A DNA stretch of 64,000 nucleotides, taken from positions 1 to 64,000 of the forward strand of contig JAEWSG010000220.1 of the NCBI GenBank assembly GCA_023398495.1, given 5' to 3'. Below are positions 41,497 to 50,513 of the stretch, one piece after another. A program made the translations under genes and the position numbers. The DNA is from Bacillota bacterium (lineage in GTDB: Bacteria > Bacillota > Clostridia > Acetivibrionales > Acetivibrionaceae). Each line of letters begins with the position of its first letter. The stretch's first letter is position 1. The notes below the pieces were generated by a model that saw only the letters and a program-made list of their open reading frames with translations, did no database searches and was not told the origin of the DNA.

Positions 41497-41841
41497 GTGG
41501 AGAACTGTATATTCTGCAAAATTGTAAAAGGGGAAATACCTTCAACAATTGTTTATGAAGATGATAAGGTGCTGGCCTTCAAGGATATCAATCCTGTGGC
41601 ACCGGTGCACGTTCTGATAATTCCTAAGGTGCATGTCAGAAATGTATTGGAGCTTGACGGACAGAACGCAGATATAGTGGCGGACATTCATCTGGCGGCA
41701 AAGAAGATTGCGGAAGAGCTGGGGATGGCCGAAAATGGCTTCCGGCTCATAACAAATTGCGGTGAAGGAGCCGGACAGACGGTATTTCACTTGCATTATC
41801 ACCTTATAGGGGGTGTTAAATTAGGACCTAAAATTATATAA
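41497..41841 (+). CDS. HIT family (HinT-like) nucleotide hydrolase
   Basis: Histidine triad protein that hydrolyses nucleoside phosphoramidates such as aminoacyl-AMP adducts. The N-terminal CIFCKIVKGEIPS carries the conserved Cys pair, and the active-site HIT motif is HLHYH in VFHLHYHLIGG. The 114 aa length is typical of HinT. The start is GTG behind AGAAAGGGTG. Its place just after alaS fits a role in clearing misformed aminoacyl-adenylates, though that is inference. Confidence 0.95.
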   Translation: MENCIFCKIVKGEIPSTIVYEDDKVLAFKDINPVAPVHVLIIPKVHVRNVLELDGQNADIVADIHLAAKKIAEELGMAENGFRLITNCGEGAGQTVFHLHYHLIGGVKLGPKII

Positions 41842-41858
41842 ACATATGTCAAATTCTA

Positions 41859-41887
41859 TTGAAATAGATTATGAATTGTGCTACTAT
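41859..41887 (+). promoter_or_regulatory. promoter of the SLH protein gene
   Basis: TTGAAA (41859-41864) and TACTAT (41882-41887) with a 17-bp spacer. The leader of about 210 nt contains a hairpin (GCTGCCAC at 42033 with GTGGTAGC at 42053). Nothing else is seen in the gap. Confidence 0.55.
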
Positions 41888-42105
41888 GTTATTAGTCGTT
41901 TATTGAAAACACTATACATGGTATGGATGTATATGTTTTTTTACAATTTATACTGTTTCTAGACTTCGTATGATCTACTTATATTATCTGCACAATGAAC
42001 TTAATCGGTACAGTTTATGCTGAAAGTAATGTGCTGCCACTATTTTTTAGGTGTGGTAGCGTATTATTATATTTTATTTTGTATTATACCTAGGGGGGAA
42101 TTTAA

Positions 42106-44202
42106 GTGAGAAAAAATTCATTAACACTCATACGTAAAATTATTTGCTTGGTTTTATGTACCATACTGTCATTAGGAATGTTTGCCAATGTATCGAATGG
42201 TATGGGAGAAGACATTGATCCGTTACAAAAGGTTATTCTTAAGGCAATTGATCTTGAAAAGAGTGTAAGATCAAGTTTTGTAAAAGATGTACTTGAGAAA
42301 TTGAACACCGGAAATTATGCAGAATATGTAGATGATACTCGTAATATTCTGAAGCTTGATATGAATGACGAAGATATTACAGCAGCACTTAAGGCTTATG
42401 TGAATTATCCGGATACATACAAGAAAAAAGTTCTTGCAAGTATAAAGTCTTTTAATCTGCCGAATATAGGTAAGAAATATGATCTGAGTAAATTCTGGGG
42501 AATAGCTTCTATTATAAACTTTGAAGTGACAGGAGATTACTATGATAACGAAGGTATCAGATTGTTCTTATATATATTTGATACTTTGAATTTAATAACT
42601 GGCAAGGATGCTTTTTATGATGCATCAGCAGACAAATACAAGTTGGATATAAAAATAGAGAATCCGCGTCTTGCGTCTGAACTTGATGATCTTATCAAAT
42701 TGGTTCAATCCTTAAAAAATAGAGGAATAACTACTTTTGATGGTTTTGTAAATTATGTTGAGGGTGTGGTAAATGCTCATCCTAATATTGAAATATATAA
42801 TTTTAAAAATTTCTTAAAAGAAGAGAAAATAGGATATGCAGGTACATTACCTGTACCTGAGAAAGACTATACATCAATTAGTGCATTCCAAAAGGTTATT
42901 CTTGAAGTGATTGAGCTTGAAGATGCAAAAAGAAAACAATTTGTAGACGAGGTACTTGTAAAAGTTACAAGTGAAAATTATCTGAGTTATGTAAATACTG
43001 CTCAGGATATTCTAGGCTTTACAATGACAGAAAAAGATATTACAGAAGCTTTGAAAGCATACGCTCAATATCCTCGCAATCACAAGGATAAAGTTGAAAA
43101 AGCAATAAGAACAATCAAGCTTGATAAGAAGAAGTATAAAACGGACGCTTTTATTGATATATTCAGAAGAATTAATTTTGAATTTACCGGAGATTATACA
43201 GATGACAGAGGTTTCCGTTTGTTCGTAAAGGTTATTGATGTACTTGAGACTTTCACAGGAGATACTTTCTTTAATGACGCAACCAATAAGAATAAGATAG
43301 ACATAAGGGTTGAAGGAAATTCTACTTTGAAAGCTCAGCTAGATGTAATGATACAATCTGTTGAGTCATTAACCAACAGAGGAATCAATTCCTTTGACAA
43401 ATTTGTTGCTGAAGCAGAAGCAATAATAAATTCACACTCAAATGAGCAGATATTTGGCTTTAAGAAGTTTTTAGTAGATGAAAAGTTAGGTTTCGGCGAT
43501 ACTCTGGTTGCTACTACACCAGGTTCCGGAACGCCAGGTGGTGGAACTGGTGGTGGTGGAACAGCATCCACACCAAGACCTACACCAACACCAGCTGTTA
43601 CTGAACCTGTTACAACTGAAGTACCTGCTGCTAATCCTTTCACTGACCTTGCTGATACACACTGGGGAAAGGACAACATCCTTCAACTGGTAGCAATGAA
43701 GGTAATAGAAGGATATCCTGATGGTACTGTTAAACCAGATGCACAGATTACAAGAGCAGAAATGGCTGTAGTAATTGTTAAATCCATCGGACTTAAGCCA
43801 GCAGAAACTCCTGATCTTAAATTTATAGATACTAAGGATATTGGTTCATGGGCTGCAGGATACGTACAGACTGCTGTTGAGAAAAATATATTGGTAGGTT
43901 ATGAGGATAATTCATTCAGACCTGCAAACAAGGTGACCAGAGAAGAAATGGTGGTAATGGTTCTTAAAGCATACTTGTACGAGGTAGCAGAAGAAGCAGA
44001 ATTAAGCTTTACCGATAAAGCAGATATTGCAAGTTGGGCAGAAGGATTTGTAGCTAAGGCTGTTGAATTAGGATTTGTTAAGGGATATCCTGACAACACC
44101 TTCAAAGCTAAAAATAGCGTAACAAGAGCTGAAGCTGCAACGGTTATTGTAAAATGTTTGGAGGCCATGGAAAAGCAGGCTAAAGAGCAGGCAGCAGAAT
44201 AA
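42106..44202 (+). CDS. SLH-domain surface protein with an internally duplicated domain
   Basis: Secreted cell-surface protein, 698 aa. A signal peptide (LIRKIICLVLCTILSLGMFANVSNG) is followed by two tandem copies of a roughly 210-residue helical domain. Copies begin LQKVILKAIDLEKSVRSSFV and FQKVILEVIELEDAKRKQFV, and both contain F(E)VTGDY / FEFTGDY and NRGI motifs. A Gly/Thr/Pro linker leads to three SLH repeats (GYPDGTVKPDAQITRAEMA, GYEDNSFRPANKVTREEM, GYPDNTFKAKNSVTRAEA), which bind pyruvylated secondary cell-wall polymer. The start is GTG after AGGGGGGAA. The duplicated domain is not recognised. Confidence 0.9.
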   Translation: MRKNSLTLIRKIICLVLCTILSLGMFANVSNGMGEDIDPLQKVILKAIDLEKSVRSSFVKDVLEKLNTGNYAEYVDDTRNILKLDMNDEDITAALKAYVNYPDTYKKKVLASIKSFNLPNIGKKYDLSKFWGIASIINFEVTGDYYDNEGIRLFLYIFDTLNLITGKDAFYDASADKYKLDIKIENPRLASELDDLIKLVQSLKNRGITTFDGFVNYVEGVVNAHPNIEIYNFKNFLKEEKIGYAGTLPVPEKDYTSISAFQKVILEVIELEDAKRKQFVDEVLVKVTSENYLSYVNTAQDILGFTMTEKDITEALKAYAQYPRNHKDKVEKAIRTIKLDKKKYKTDAFIDIFRRINFEFTGDYTDDRGFRLFVKVIDVLETFTGDTFFNDATNKNKIDIRVEGNSTLKAQLDVMIQSVESLTNRGINSFDKFVAEAEAIINSHSNEQIFGFKKFLVDEKLGFGDTLVATTPGSGTPGGGTGGGGTASTPRPTPTPAVTEPVTTEVPAANPFTDLADTHWGKDNILQLVAMKVIEGYPDGTVKPDAQITRAEMAVVIVKSIGLKPAETPDLKFIDTKDIGSWAAGYVQTAVEKNILVGYEDNSFRPANKVTREEMVVMVLKAYLYEVAEEAELSFTDKADIASWAEGFVAKAVELGFVKGYPDNTFKAKNSVTRAEAATVIVKCLEAMEKQAKEQAAE

Positions 44203-44258
44203 TTTAAATAGTTGTTTTTACAAAACGTAAGGTTATAGGGAATAAGTCAATAATTAAA

Positions 44259-44295
44259 TTAGGCAACTGGTTATAGCCAGTTGCCTAATATTTTG
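44259..44295 (+). terminator. terminator after the SLH protein gene
   Basis: Perfect 12-bp stem TTAGGCAACTGG/CCAGTTGCCTAA with a 6-nt loop, followed by TATTTTG. Confidence 0.85.
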
Positions 44296-44382
44296 ATTTT
44301 AATTATATTTTGCTTTTTTTGCTTAAAAGCATTATAATTATGTTATTACACAATTTTACGGAAACAGAGGGAATGTATTTTA

Positions 44383-45171
44383 ATGGTTGATATTCATTGT
44401 CATATACTCAACGGGATAGATGATGGCCCGAAGGATTTAGAGCATTCGTTGAGCTTGTGTAGAAAACTTTATCAAAAGGGTGTCAGAAGTATAATTGCAA
44501 CACCACATTACATAATTGACGACAGCTACATGCCTGAGGCCGGAGAAGTGAAGGAAAAGGTACAGCTCCTTCAGGCCGAACTCGATAAAGAAAAGCTTGA
44601 CTTGAAACTGTATCATGGCATGGAGGTCTTTGCCTCCCGTGATATTATAGAAAAAATACGAGGAAATGAAATTCTTACGCTGAATGATTCAAAGTACATA
44701 CTTATTGAGTTTTCGTTTGGGACTATTTCCAGATATGTGTCAGACCTACTCTTTGAGCTTCAGCTCGAAGGTTTGACACCAATTATAGCACATCCTGAAA
44801 GATATTCTTCCGGTTTCATAAAAAGCAAGCTATTGAGCGAATTTGTTGACAAAGGAATATTACTGCAGATCAATTCGGAAAGTATTTCAGGCTTTCATGG
44901 TAAAAGAGCAAAAAAGGCAGCATATGACCTCCTTAGAAGAGGGATGGTGCATTTTGTGGCATCAGATTCTCATGGAGAGGATAGGGTGCTGTCAAATGTA
45001 TGGGATGTTGAGGAAAAAATATCCAAAATATGTGGAACTGAAAACGCAGAAAGAATAATTCATTATAATACTCAGCAAATCCTTGATAATAAAGACGTTT
45101 TGAAAATGAATAAAGTAAAAAAACACTTCATAATAACAGGATTGCTGAAAAAATTACGTGTAAATGTGTAA
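44383..45171 (+). CDS. cpsB: CpsB/YwqE family protein-tyrosine phosphatase (PHP fold)
   Basis: Manganese-dependent phosphatase that removes phosphate from the tyrosine cluster of the capsule BY-kinase. PHP metal-binding signatures are DIHCHILNGIDDGP at the start, ATPHYI near residue 40, GMEVFA, IAHPERY and SDSHG. The 262 aa length is standard. It is the first gene of the surface polysaccharide locus. The cognate kinase lies two genes downstream (45889-47283). Confidence 0.93.
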   Translation: MVDIHCHILNGIDDGPKDLEHSLSLCRKLYQKGVRSIIATPHYIIDDSYMPEAGEVKEKVQLLQAELDKEKLDLKLYHGMEVFASRDIIEKIRGNEILTLNDSKYILIEFSFGTISRYVSDLLFELQLEGLTPIIAHPERYSSGFIKSKLLSEFVDKGILLQINSESISGFHGKRAKKAAYDLLRRGMVHFVASDSHGEDRVLSNVWDVEEKISKICGTENAERIIHYNTQQILDNKDVLKMNKVKKHFIITGLLKKLRVNV

Positions 45172-45188
45172 AAATTACACTTTTTGAA

Positions 45189-45217
45189 TTGACAACATTA
45201 TGCAAATAATTTAATAT
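45189..45217 (+). promoter_or_regulatory. promoter within the polysaccharide locus
   Basis: TTGACA (45189-45194) and TAATAT (45212-45217) with a 17-bp spacer, just upstream of the Thr-rich anchored protein and the Wzz/BY-kinase. Confidence 0.65.
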
Positions 45218-45243
45218 AGTTCTTGGGTTAAAGGAGTAATGCG

Positions 45244-45864
45244 ATGAAAAAAGGGATTATTGTAATCCTTGTTATTATACTAACTGCAATTGCAGGGTTT
45301 TTGGTACCTGTCCTGATGAATAAGGATTCGGACAGCTTGGTAATAGATATTCCAGGGAGAGGAACACCAAAACCAAAGACAACTGCTGTAAAAACACCGA
45401 AAGCAATAAATACTCAAAGTACCTCTGATAATGTTTTGAATGCAACACCTTCAACTTCGGTGACTCCTTATTATACGTCAGATGTTTCAATAGTGCTTTC
45501 AAGCCCGACTGTTACACCTAAGAACGAAGAAAGCAAGGTTGAAGGGACGACACCAGAACCTGTTGCAACTTTGAGTGTGGAGGTTGAACCAACTCCGGCC
45601 AAGACAAAGAAAAGTAGTTCCGGTAGCTGGGTAGATAGAAAAATAGAAGAGCATAGAGATGAGATAGATTCTGATGATTTGGCTGACTTTAGAAGGATAT
45701 ATTCATCGGTGAATATCGGTTATATTCAAGGGCTATTGTCAGATGGCCTGGATGATGAAGAGACTTCGCAGCTGAAAGCTTATTTACGTAGCACACTTGG
45801 TGGGGACTATGAGCGTGCAAAAGAGCTCTTTTATGAGTATTCATATTTGTTGTCAGAAGTTTAA
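45244..45864 (+). CDS. membrane-anchored Thr/Pro-rich protein of unknown function
   Basis: 206 aa. An N-terminal anchor (GIIVILVIILTAIAGFLVPVLM) is followed by an extracytoplasmic low-complexity Thr/Pro/Ser region (about 35-120), then an acidic helical C-terminal domain (WVDRKIEEHRDEIDSDDLADFRRIYSSVNIGYIQGLLSDGLDDEE). I do not recognise the family. It lies between the CpsB phosphatase and the Wzz/kinase, so it may take part in regulation or anchoring of polysaccharide export. A good ribosome site (AAAGGAG) precedes it. Confidence 0.75.
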   Translation: MKKGIIVILVIILTAIAGFLVPVLMNKDSDSLVIDIPGRGTPKPKTTAVKTPKAINTQSTSDNVLNATPSTSVTPYYTSDVSIVLSSPTVTPKNEESKVEGTTPEPVATLSVEVEPTPAKTKKSSSGSWVDRKIEEHRDEIDSDDLADFRRIYSSVNIGYIQGLLSDGLDDEETSQLKAYLRSTLGGDYERAKELFYEYSYLLSEV

Positions 45865-45888
45865 TAAATAGAAAAGGGGATTAGGGGC

Positions 45889-47283
45889 ATGGAAAAAAAT
45901 GATTTTGTTGAGATTGACTTAAGGGAGATTTTTTTTACAGTTCTAAGAAAATGGTATCTAATAGCAATATGCTTTGTTTTGGCCGTTGGTACATCTTATG
46001 TAGTTACTGAATTCTATTTAAAACCTATATATAAAGCGAATACAACACTTTTTCTTGGAAAGGAATCAGATAAGCTTGCAAGCTTGAGTTTTGCCGATAT
46101 TCAGCTTAATAACCAGCTTGTAACAGATTACAGGGAATTATTAAAATCCAATCTTGTTGCTGAAAGTATCCAGAAAAAGTTGGGTGTAGATATTGATAAG
46201 TTTAAGGGCAGTGTTAATGTTCAGACAGTGAAGGATTCAAGAATCTTCAGCATAAGCTATGAAGATACAGACCCGGAGTTGGCTGCCAATGTGGTAAACG
46301 AGCTTGCTGTGGTAATAAAGCAAATGGCGACAGACATTATTCAGGTAAAGAACGTAAAGATTATTGACACCGCAAAGGTACCAAAAGCGCCTGTCAGCCC
46401 GAATAAAAAGAAAAATCTTGCACTAGCTGGAATTGTTGGTTTGATGTTGGGTGCAGGGTTAATATATTTACTGGAAATGATTGATTATACCTTTAAAAAG
46501 CCTGAACAGGTTGAAAAGCAGTTGAGCTTGAACGTCATCGGTGTTGTGCCTAAATTTGAGGGCGGCAAGAGGGGCAAAAATAAAAAGAAAGACCAAAAAC
46601 AGCTTGAACAGGATTATCTTAAAAATCTTATTACAAAAAATGATCCTAAGGCTCCAGCTTCTGAGGCCTTCAGAGAGATTCGCACGAATTTGCATTACAC
46701 CAGCGTAGATAAAGAATTAAAAACTATTGTGGTAACAAGCCCGACACTTGGTGACGGTAAAACTGTAACAGCTGTAAATATGGCTGTGGCAATAGCAAAA
46801 TCAGGCAAGAAAGTCCTCGTTATAGATACAGATTTAAGAAAGCCAAAGGTTCATCTCTATTTTGGAATAAAAAACGCTGAAGGTGTTACCAATATGCTTT
46901 CAAGCGATAAGGGAAACAATAAGGTGAAACCAGCAAAAATAGAAGGCATATCTAACCTTGATATTATTCCTAGTGGTCCTATTCCGCCTAATCCTGCAGA
47001 ACTTCTTAGTTCAAACAGGATGCATCAATTACTTGATAATCTTAAAAATGAATACGAAGTAATAATAATCGATACACCTCCTGTAGGGCAGGTTACTGAT
47101 GCTGCTATTCTTTCCGGCATCGCTGACGGAGTATTGCTGGTTTGTGCCAGCAGTCAAACAAGAATTGACATAGCAAAGAGGGCTAAAAAGGCTCTTGAAA
47201 GTGTTAATTCCAACATCATAGGTGCGATTCTTACAAAACTGAGTACCGGTAGAGGAAGCTATTACAGCTACAAGTATAAGTAG
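45889..47283 (+). CDS. fused Wzz chain-length regulator and BY-kinase (CpsC-CpsD type)
   Basis: Membrane tyrosine autokinase that controls polysaccharide chain length and export. Residues 1-200 form the Wzz domain with two helices (WYLIAICFVLAVGTSYVV and NLALAGIVGLMLGAGLIYLLEM) and the Pro-rich KAPVSPNKKK stretch before the second. The kinase domain has Walker A SPTLGDGKTVT (a GDGKT variant), Walker A' VLVIDTDLRKP and Walker B VIIIDTPPVG. The C-terminal tail GSYYSYKYK is the phosphorylated Tyr cluster. In many Firmicutes these are two proteins; here they are fused as in Gram-negative Wzc. An AAAAGGGGATTAGG site precedes the ATG. Confidence 0.94.
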   Translation: MEKNDFVEIDLREIFFTVLRKWYLIAICFVLAVGTSYVVTEFYLKPIYKANTTLFLGKESDKLASLSFADIQLNNQLVTDYRELLKSNLVAESIQKKLGVDIDKFKGSVNVQTVKDSRIFSISYEDTDPELAANVVNELAVVIKQMATDIIQVKNVKIIDTAKVPKAPVSPNKKKNLALAGIVGLMLGAGLIYLLEMIDYTFKKPEQVEKQLSLNVIGVVPKFEGGKRGKNKKKDQKQLEQDYLKNLITKNDPKAPASEAFREIRTNLHYTSVDKELKTIVVTSPTLGDGKTVTAVNMAVAIAKSGKKVLVIDTDLRKPKVHLYFGIKNAEGVTNMLSSDKGNNKVKPAKIEGISNLDIIPSGPIPPNPAELLSSNRMHQLLDNLKNEYEVIIIDTPPVGQVTDAAILSGIADGVLLVCASSQTRIDIAKRAKKALESVNSNIIGAILTKLSTGRGSYYSYKYK

Positions 47284-47469
47284 TTGATAGCTATGGGTTA
47301 GATTCATTATTTTAGCTTAGAGGCACTTATTGACTTTTAATCGTTGGTGGGGCACGTTATCTGTCAATAGGGAACATACAATGAGGTTTATTGTAGCTTA
47401 TCGGTTGTGATAAGTGAGTGGGCGAAGCTATGCATTTGCTATATGAAGTTTATGAAGGGGATAAGATTT

Positions 47470-47997
47470 ATGTATTGGTACGTACTTTTTGTAAAAGCAG
47501 GTAAAGAACGAAAGGTTGAGCAATATTTAAAGAAACAACTAAACGCAGAGGCAGGTATACCCTTTATTCCGCTGCAAGAAATACTTTTCAGGCGGTCAAG
47601 AGAAGAGAAAAAAGAGCTAAGGCACTTGTTTCCAGGCTATGTGTTTATTGAATCTATATTATCCGGCCAGGAATTTATAAAAGTAATAAATCCTTTGATA
47701 TACAAGCTTAGTGATATTATAAATTTATTGAAATACTCGGATTCAGAAATAGCGATGAAGGAAGCCGAAAGGCAAATGCTGCTCAATTTAAGCAATAACG
47801 ATCATTGTATTGAGACCTCTTATGGGATTATTGAAGGAGATAAAATACATATATCTTCCGGACCCTTAAAGGGTAAGGAAAGTGTTGTGAAAAAGCTGAA
47901 CAGGCATAAGAGGGAAGCACTGATTGAGATAGAGATCATGGGTGATGTCAGATTGATTAGTGTGGCTCTGGAGATTGTAGATAAAGTTCAGGGATGA
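47470..47997 (+). CDS. loaP: LoaP-type NusG paralogue (transcription antiterminator)
   Basis: Specialised NusG-family elongation factor of the LoaP group, which lets RNA polymerase read through terminators in long biosynthetic operons. The NGN domain starts MYWYVLFVKAGKERKVEQYL and includes LFPGYVFIES. A KOW motif lies near the end (IIEGDKIHISSGPLKGKESVVKKLNRHKREALIEI). The ATG at 47470 is chosen because GAAGGGGATAAG sits upstream and the protein then begins at the family start; in-frame codons reach back to 47407. It precedes a polysaccharide cluster of over 15 kb, its likely target. Confidence 0.92.
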   Translation: MYWYVLFVKAGKERKVEQYLKKQLNAEAGIPFIPLQEILFRRSREEKKELRHLFPGYVFIESILSGQEFIKVINPLIYKLSDIINLLKYSDSEIAMKEAERQMLLNLSNNDHCIETSYGIIEGDKIHISSGPLKGKESVVKKLNRHKREALIEIEIMGDVRLISVALEIVDKVQG

Positions 47998-48128
47998 GTT
48001 AATATATTTAAAAAGTGTATCACAAAAATGGATAGAAGTGCACATATGAATAGAAATATCATGAATTCGATTTGTGAGATTGATAAATAAGTTCTGCTGT
48101 GAACAAGCAAGGGAATGAGGGGTACGAA

Positions 48129-49379
48129 ATGGCTAGAGAACTTCAGATCGCAGTTGCTGGTACTGGTTACGTAGGCCTTAGCATTGCGATACTGCTAGCA
48201 CAACACCATAAAGTATATGCAATTGATATTATCCCTGAAAAGGTTGAACTTTTAAATAAGAGGAAATCTCCTGTTATTGATAAAGAAATTGAAGAATACC
48301 TTGCTACTAAGGAATTATATTTAACTGCAACTCTGGATGTCAAAGAAGCATACAGCAACGCAGATATTGTAGTAATAGCAGTTCCGACAAACTACGATAG
48401 CAATATGAATTATTTTGATACTTCTGCGATTGAAGATGTAATCAAATTGGTAATGAAATACAATCCGGATGCTATCATGGTAATTAAATCAACAATACCG
48501 GTAGGATACACATCAAGCATTCGAGAAAAAACAGGTAGTAAGAATATTATCTTTAGCCCGGAATTTTTACGTGAAGGTCATGCCCTGCTTGACAATCTGT
48601 ACCCTTCTCGTATTATTGTTGGAACCGATATGGAGGATGATCGTTTGCTAGAGGCTGCACATATATTCGCAGGCCTCTTGCAGGAGGGTGCAATTAAAAA
48701 GAATGTGAAAACGCTGTTTATGGGTTTTACTGAGGCAGAGGCTGTGAAGTTGTTTGCCAACACATATCTTGCACTGCGTGTGAGTTTCTTCAATGAATTA
48801 GACACGTATGCAGAAATGAAGGGTCTGAATACTAAGCAGATTATTGATGGTGTTTGCTTGGACCCACGTGTTGGTAACCATTACAATAACCCATCCTTTG
48901 GCTATGGCGGATATTGTCTGCCAAAAGACACGAAGCAGCTTCTTGCAAACTACCAAGATGTGCCGGAAAACCTCATTGAAGCAATTGTTGTTGCGAACCG
49001 AACACGAAAGGATTTTATCGCTGATCGAGTTCTACAGATGGCTGGATACTATAGCTATGGTGCTGACAATGTATACGACAGAAGTATTGAGAAGAAAGTA
49101 ACTGTTGGTGTATACCGTCTGACCATGAAGGCAAATTCTGATAACTTTCGACAGAGTAGTATCCAAGGTGTTATGAAGCGTATTAAGGCAAAGGGTGCGA
49201 CTGTGGTTATCTATGAGCCGTCTCTAAAGGACGGAGATACGTTCTTTGGTAGTTTAGTAGTTAATGATATAGATGTGTTTAAGAAGAAGTGTGATGCCAT
49301 TATCGCGAATCGGTATGATTCCATATTGGATGATGTGAAGGATAAAGTATACACTCGGGATGTTTTCGAGAGAGATTGA
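48129..49379 (+). CDS. ugd: UDP-glucose 6-dehydrogenase family nucleotide-sugar dehydrogenase
   Basis: NAD-dependent four-electron oxidation of UDP-glucose to UDP-glucuronate, a polysaccharide precursor. The N-terminal Rossmann motif is AGTGYVGLS. The middle domain has SPEFLREGHA. The catalytic Cys is in GYGGYCLPKDTKQL. The C-terminal UDP-binding domain includes VGVYRLTMKANSDNFRQSS. The 416 aa product starts at an ATG behind GAGGGGTACG; in-frame codons upstream to 48099 lack a site. It is the first sugar gene after loaP. UDP-glucose versus another UDP-sugar cannot be proven. Confidence 0.9.
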   Translation: MARELQIAVAGTGYVGLSIAILLAQHHKVYAIDIIPEKVELLNKRKSPVIDKEIEEYLATKELYLTATLDVKEAYSNADIVVIAVPTNYDSNMNYFDTSAIEDVIKLVMKYNPDAIMVIKSTIPVGYTSSIREKTGSKNIIFSPEFLREGHALLDNLYPSRIIVGTDMEDDRLLEAAHIFAGLLQEGAIKKNVKTLFMGFTEAEAVKLFANTYLALRVSFFNELDTYAEMKGLNTKQIIDGVCLDPRVGNHYNNPSFGYGGYCLPKDTKQLLANYQDVPENLIEAIVVANRTRKDFIADRVLQMAGYYSYGADNVYDRSIEKKVTVGVYRLTMKANSDNFRQSSIQGVMKRIKAKGATVVIYEPSLKDGDTFFGSLVVNDIDVFKKKCDAIIANRYDSILDDVKDKVYTRDVFERD

Positions 49380-49535
49380 TAGTGGAATGATAAGTATTTT
49401 AAGATTCGTTAACAGATTGATGATAAATAAGTGGTAAACGTATGTTGAGAAGAAAGTTCCATATTGAGGGGTTTTGAGAGACTTCTTTATGACTAATCTA
49501 AGTAAATTGATATATTAAAGAGGAAGGAAAATTGG

Positions 49536-50480
49536 ATGAATATAGTATTGCTCGGTGCAGCAGGTTTTATAGGTACAAATTTAACTATTCAATTAGCTAA
49601 AAATGAAGATGATCATATCACACTTATAGACGTAAGTCGATTATATTTTAAGATTATTGAAGATATGAAGTTTCCTAACGTCAGCATAAAAGAGTCTGGA
49701 TTTGGGCTAGAAACTGATTTTAACCTACTAGTAGCAGGTCAAGATATTGTTTACCATTTGGTTAGTACGACTGTACCAACTACATCTAATAAAAAAATAC
49801 CAGATGAGCTTATGGCTAATGTTGTAATGACTTCAAAGTTGCTTGAAGCATGTGTGAGCAATAAAGTTTCTAAGGTTATATTCATATCATCGGGCGGCAC
49901 GGTTTATGGAAAGGAAGAAAATTGTCCGTTAAAGGAGAATATGGATACGTATCCAATCAGTTCTTATGGGCTTCAAAAGGTGGCAATAGAGAAGTTATTA
50001 TATCTTTATTACTATATGTATGGGTTGGATTACCGTGTAGTCCGTTTGGCAAATCCATATGGGCCATATCAGCGACCAAATGGTATACTGGGTGCAGTAA
50101 CTACATTCACATATAAAGCACTTATGGGAGAAACAATTTCTGTCTATGGAGATGGATCTGTAATTAGAGATTTTATTTACGTAGATGATGCAATACGTGC
50201 AATTTTGAAAATAGCAAGTGGCGAGAATACATATAGAACTTTTAATTTGGGATGCGGTTATGGAACAAGTATAAAAAGTGTTATCAATACTATTCATCAA
50301 ACATTGCAAATAAATATACATGCAGAGTATTTACCAGGTCGTGCGGTGGATGTACCTGTAAACTATTTGGATATCAGTCGGTATGAAGAGGTTTACGGTA
50401 ATTTAAATCCAATTAGTCTTTCCGTTGGTATTCAGAAAACAGCTGAGTTTATCAGAAAATCATATAAGACAGTATATTGA
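49536..50480 (+). CDS. NAD-dependent nucleotide-sugar epimerase/dehydratase
   Basis: Extended SDR enzyme, 314 aa, acting on a nucleotide sugar. The NAD motif is GAAGFIGTN. The catalytic site shows SSGGTVYG and YGLQK (YxxxK), and the later VRLANPYGPYQRPNG and DGSVIRDFIYVDD segments match UDP-glucose 4-epimerase-like proteins. The exact product is unknown; UDP-Gal or a 4-epimer of the uronic acid made by the upstream dehydrogenase are options. A gap of 156 nt with no recognisable gene separates it from ugd. Confidence 0.88.
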   Translation: MNIVLLGAAGFIGTNLTIQLAKNEDDHITLIDVSRLYFKIIEDMKFPNVSIKESGFGLETDFNLLVAGQDIVYHLVSTTVPTTSNKKIPDELMANVVMTSKLLEACVSNKVSKVIFISSGGTVYGKEENCPLKENMDTYPISSYGLQKVAIEKLLYLYYYMYGLDYRVVRLANPYGPYQRPNGILGAVTTFTYKALMGETISVYGDGSVIRDFIYVDDAIRAILKIASGENTYRTFNLGCGYGTSIKSVINTIHQTLQINIHAEYLPGRAVDVPVNYLDISRYEEVYGNLNPISLSVGIQKTAEFIRKSYKTVY

Positions 50481-50513
50481 GCATATAAAAAATATTTACA
50501 CGGAGATAGATTT

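Noticed and set aside
47407..47469. N-terminal extension of LoaP
   Set aside because: The ribosome site and the family start both point to the ATG at 47470.
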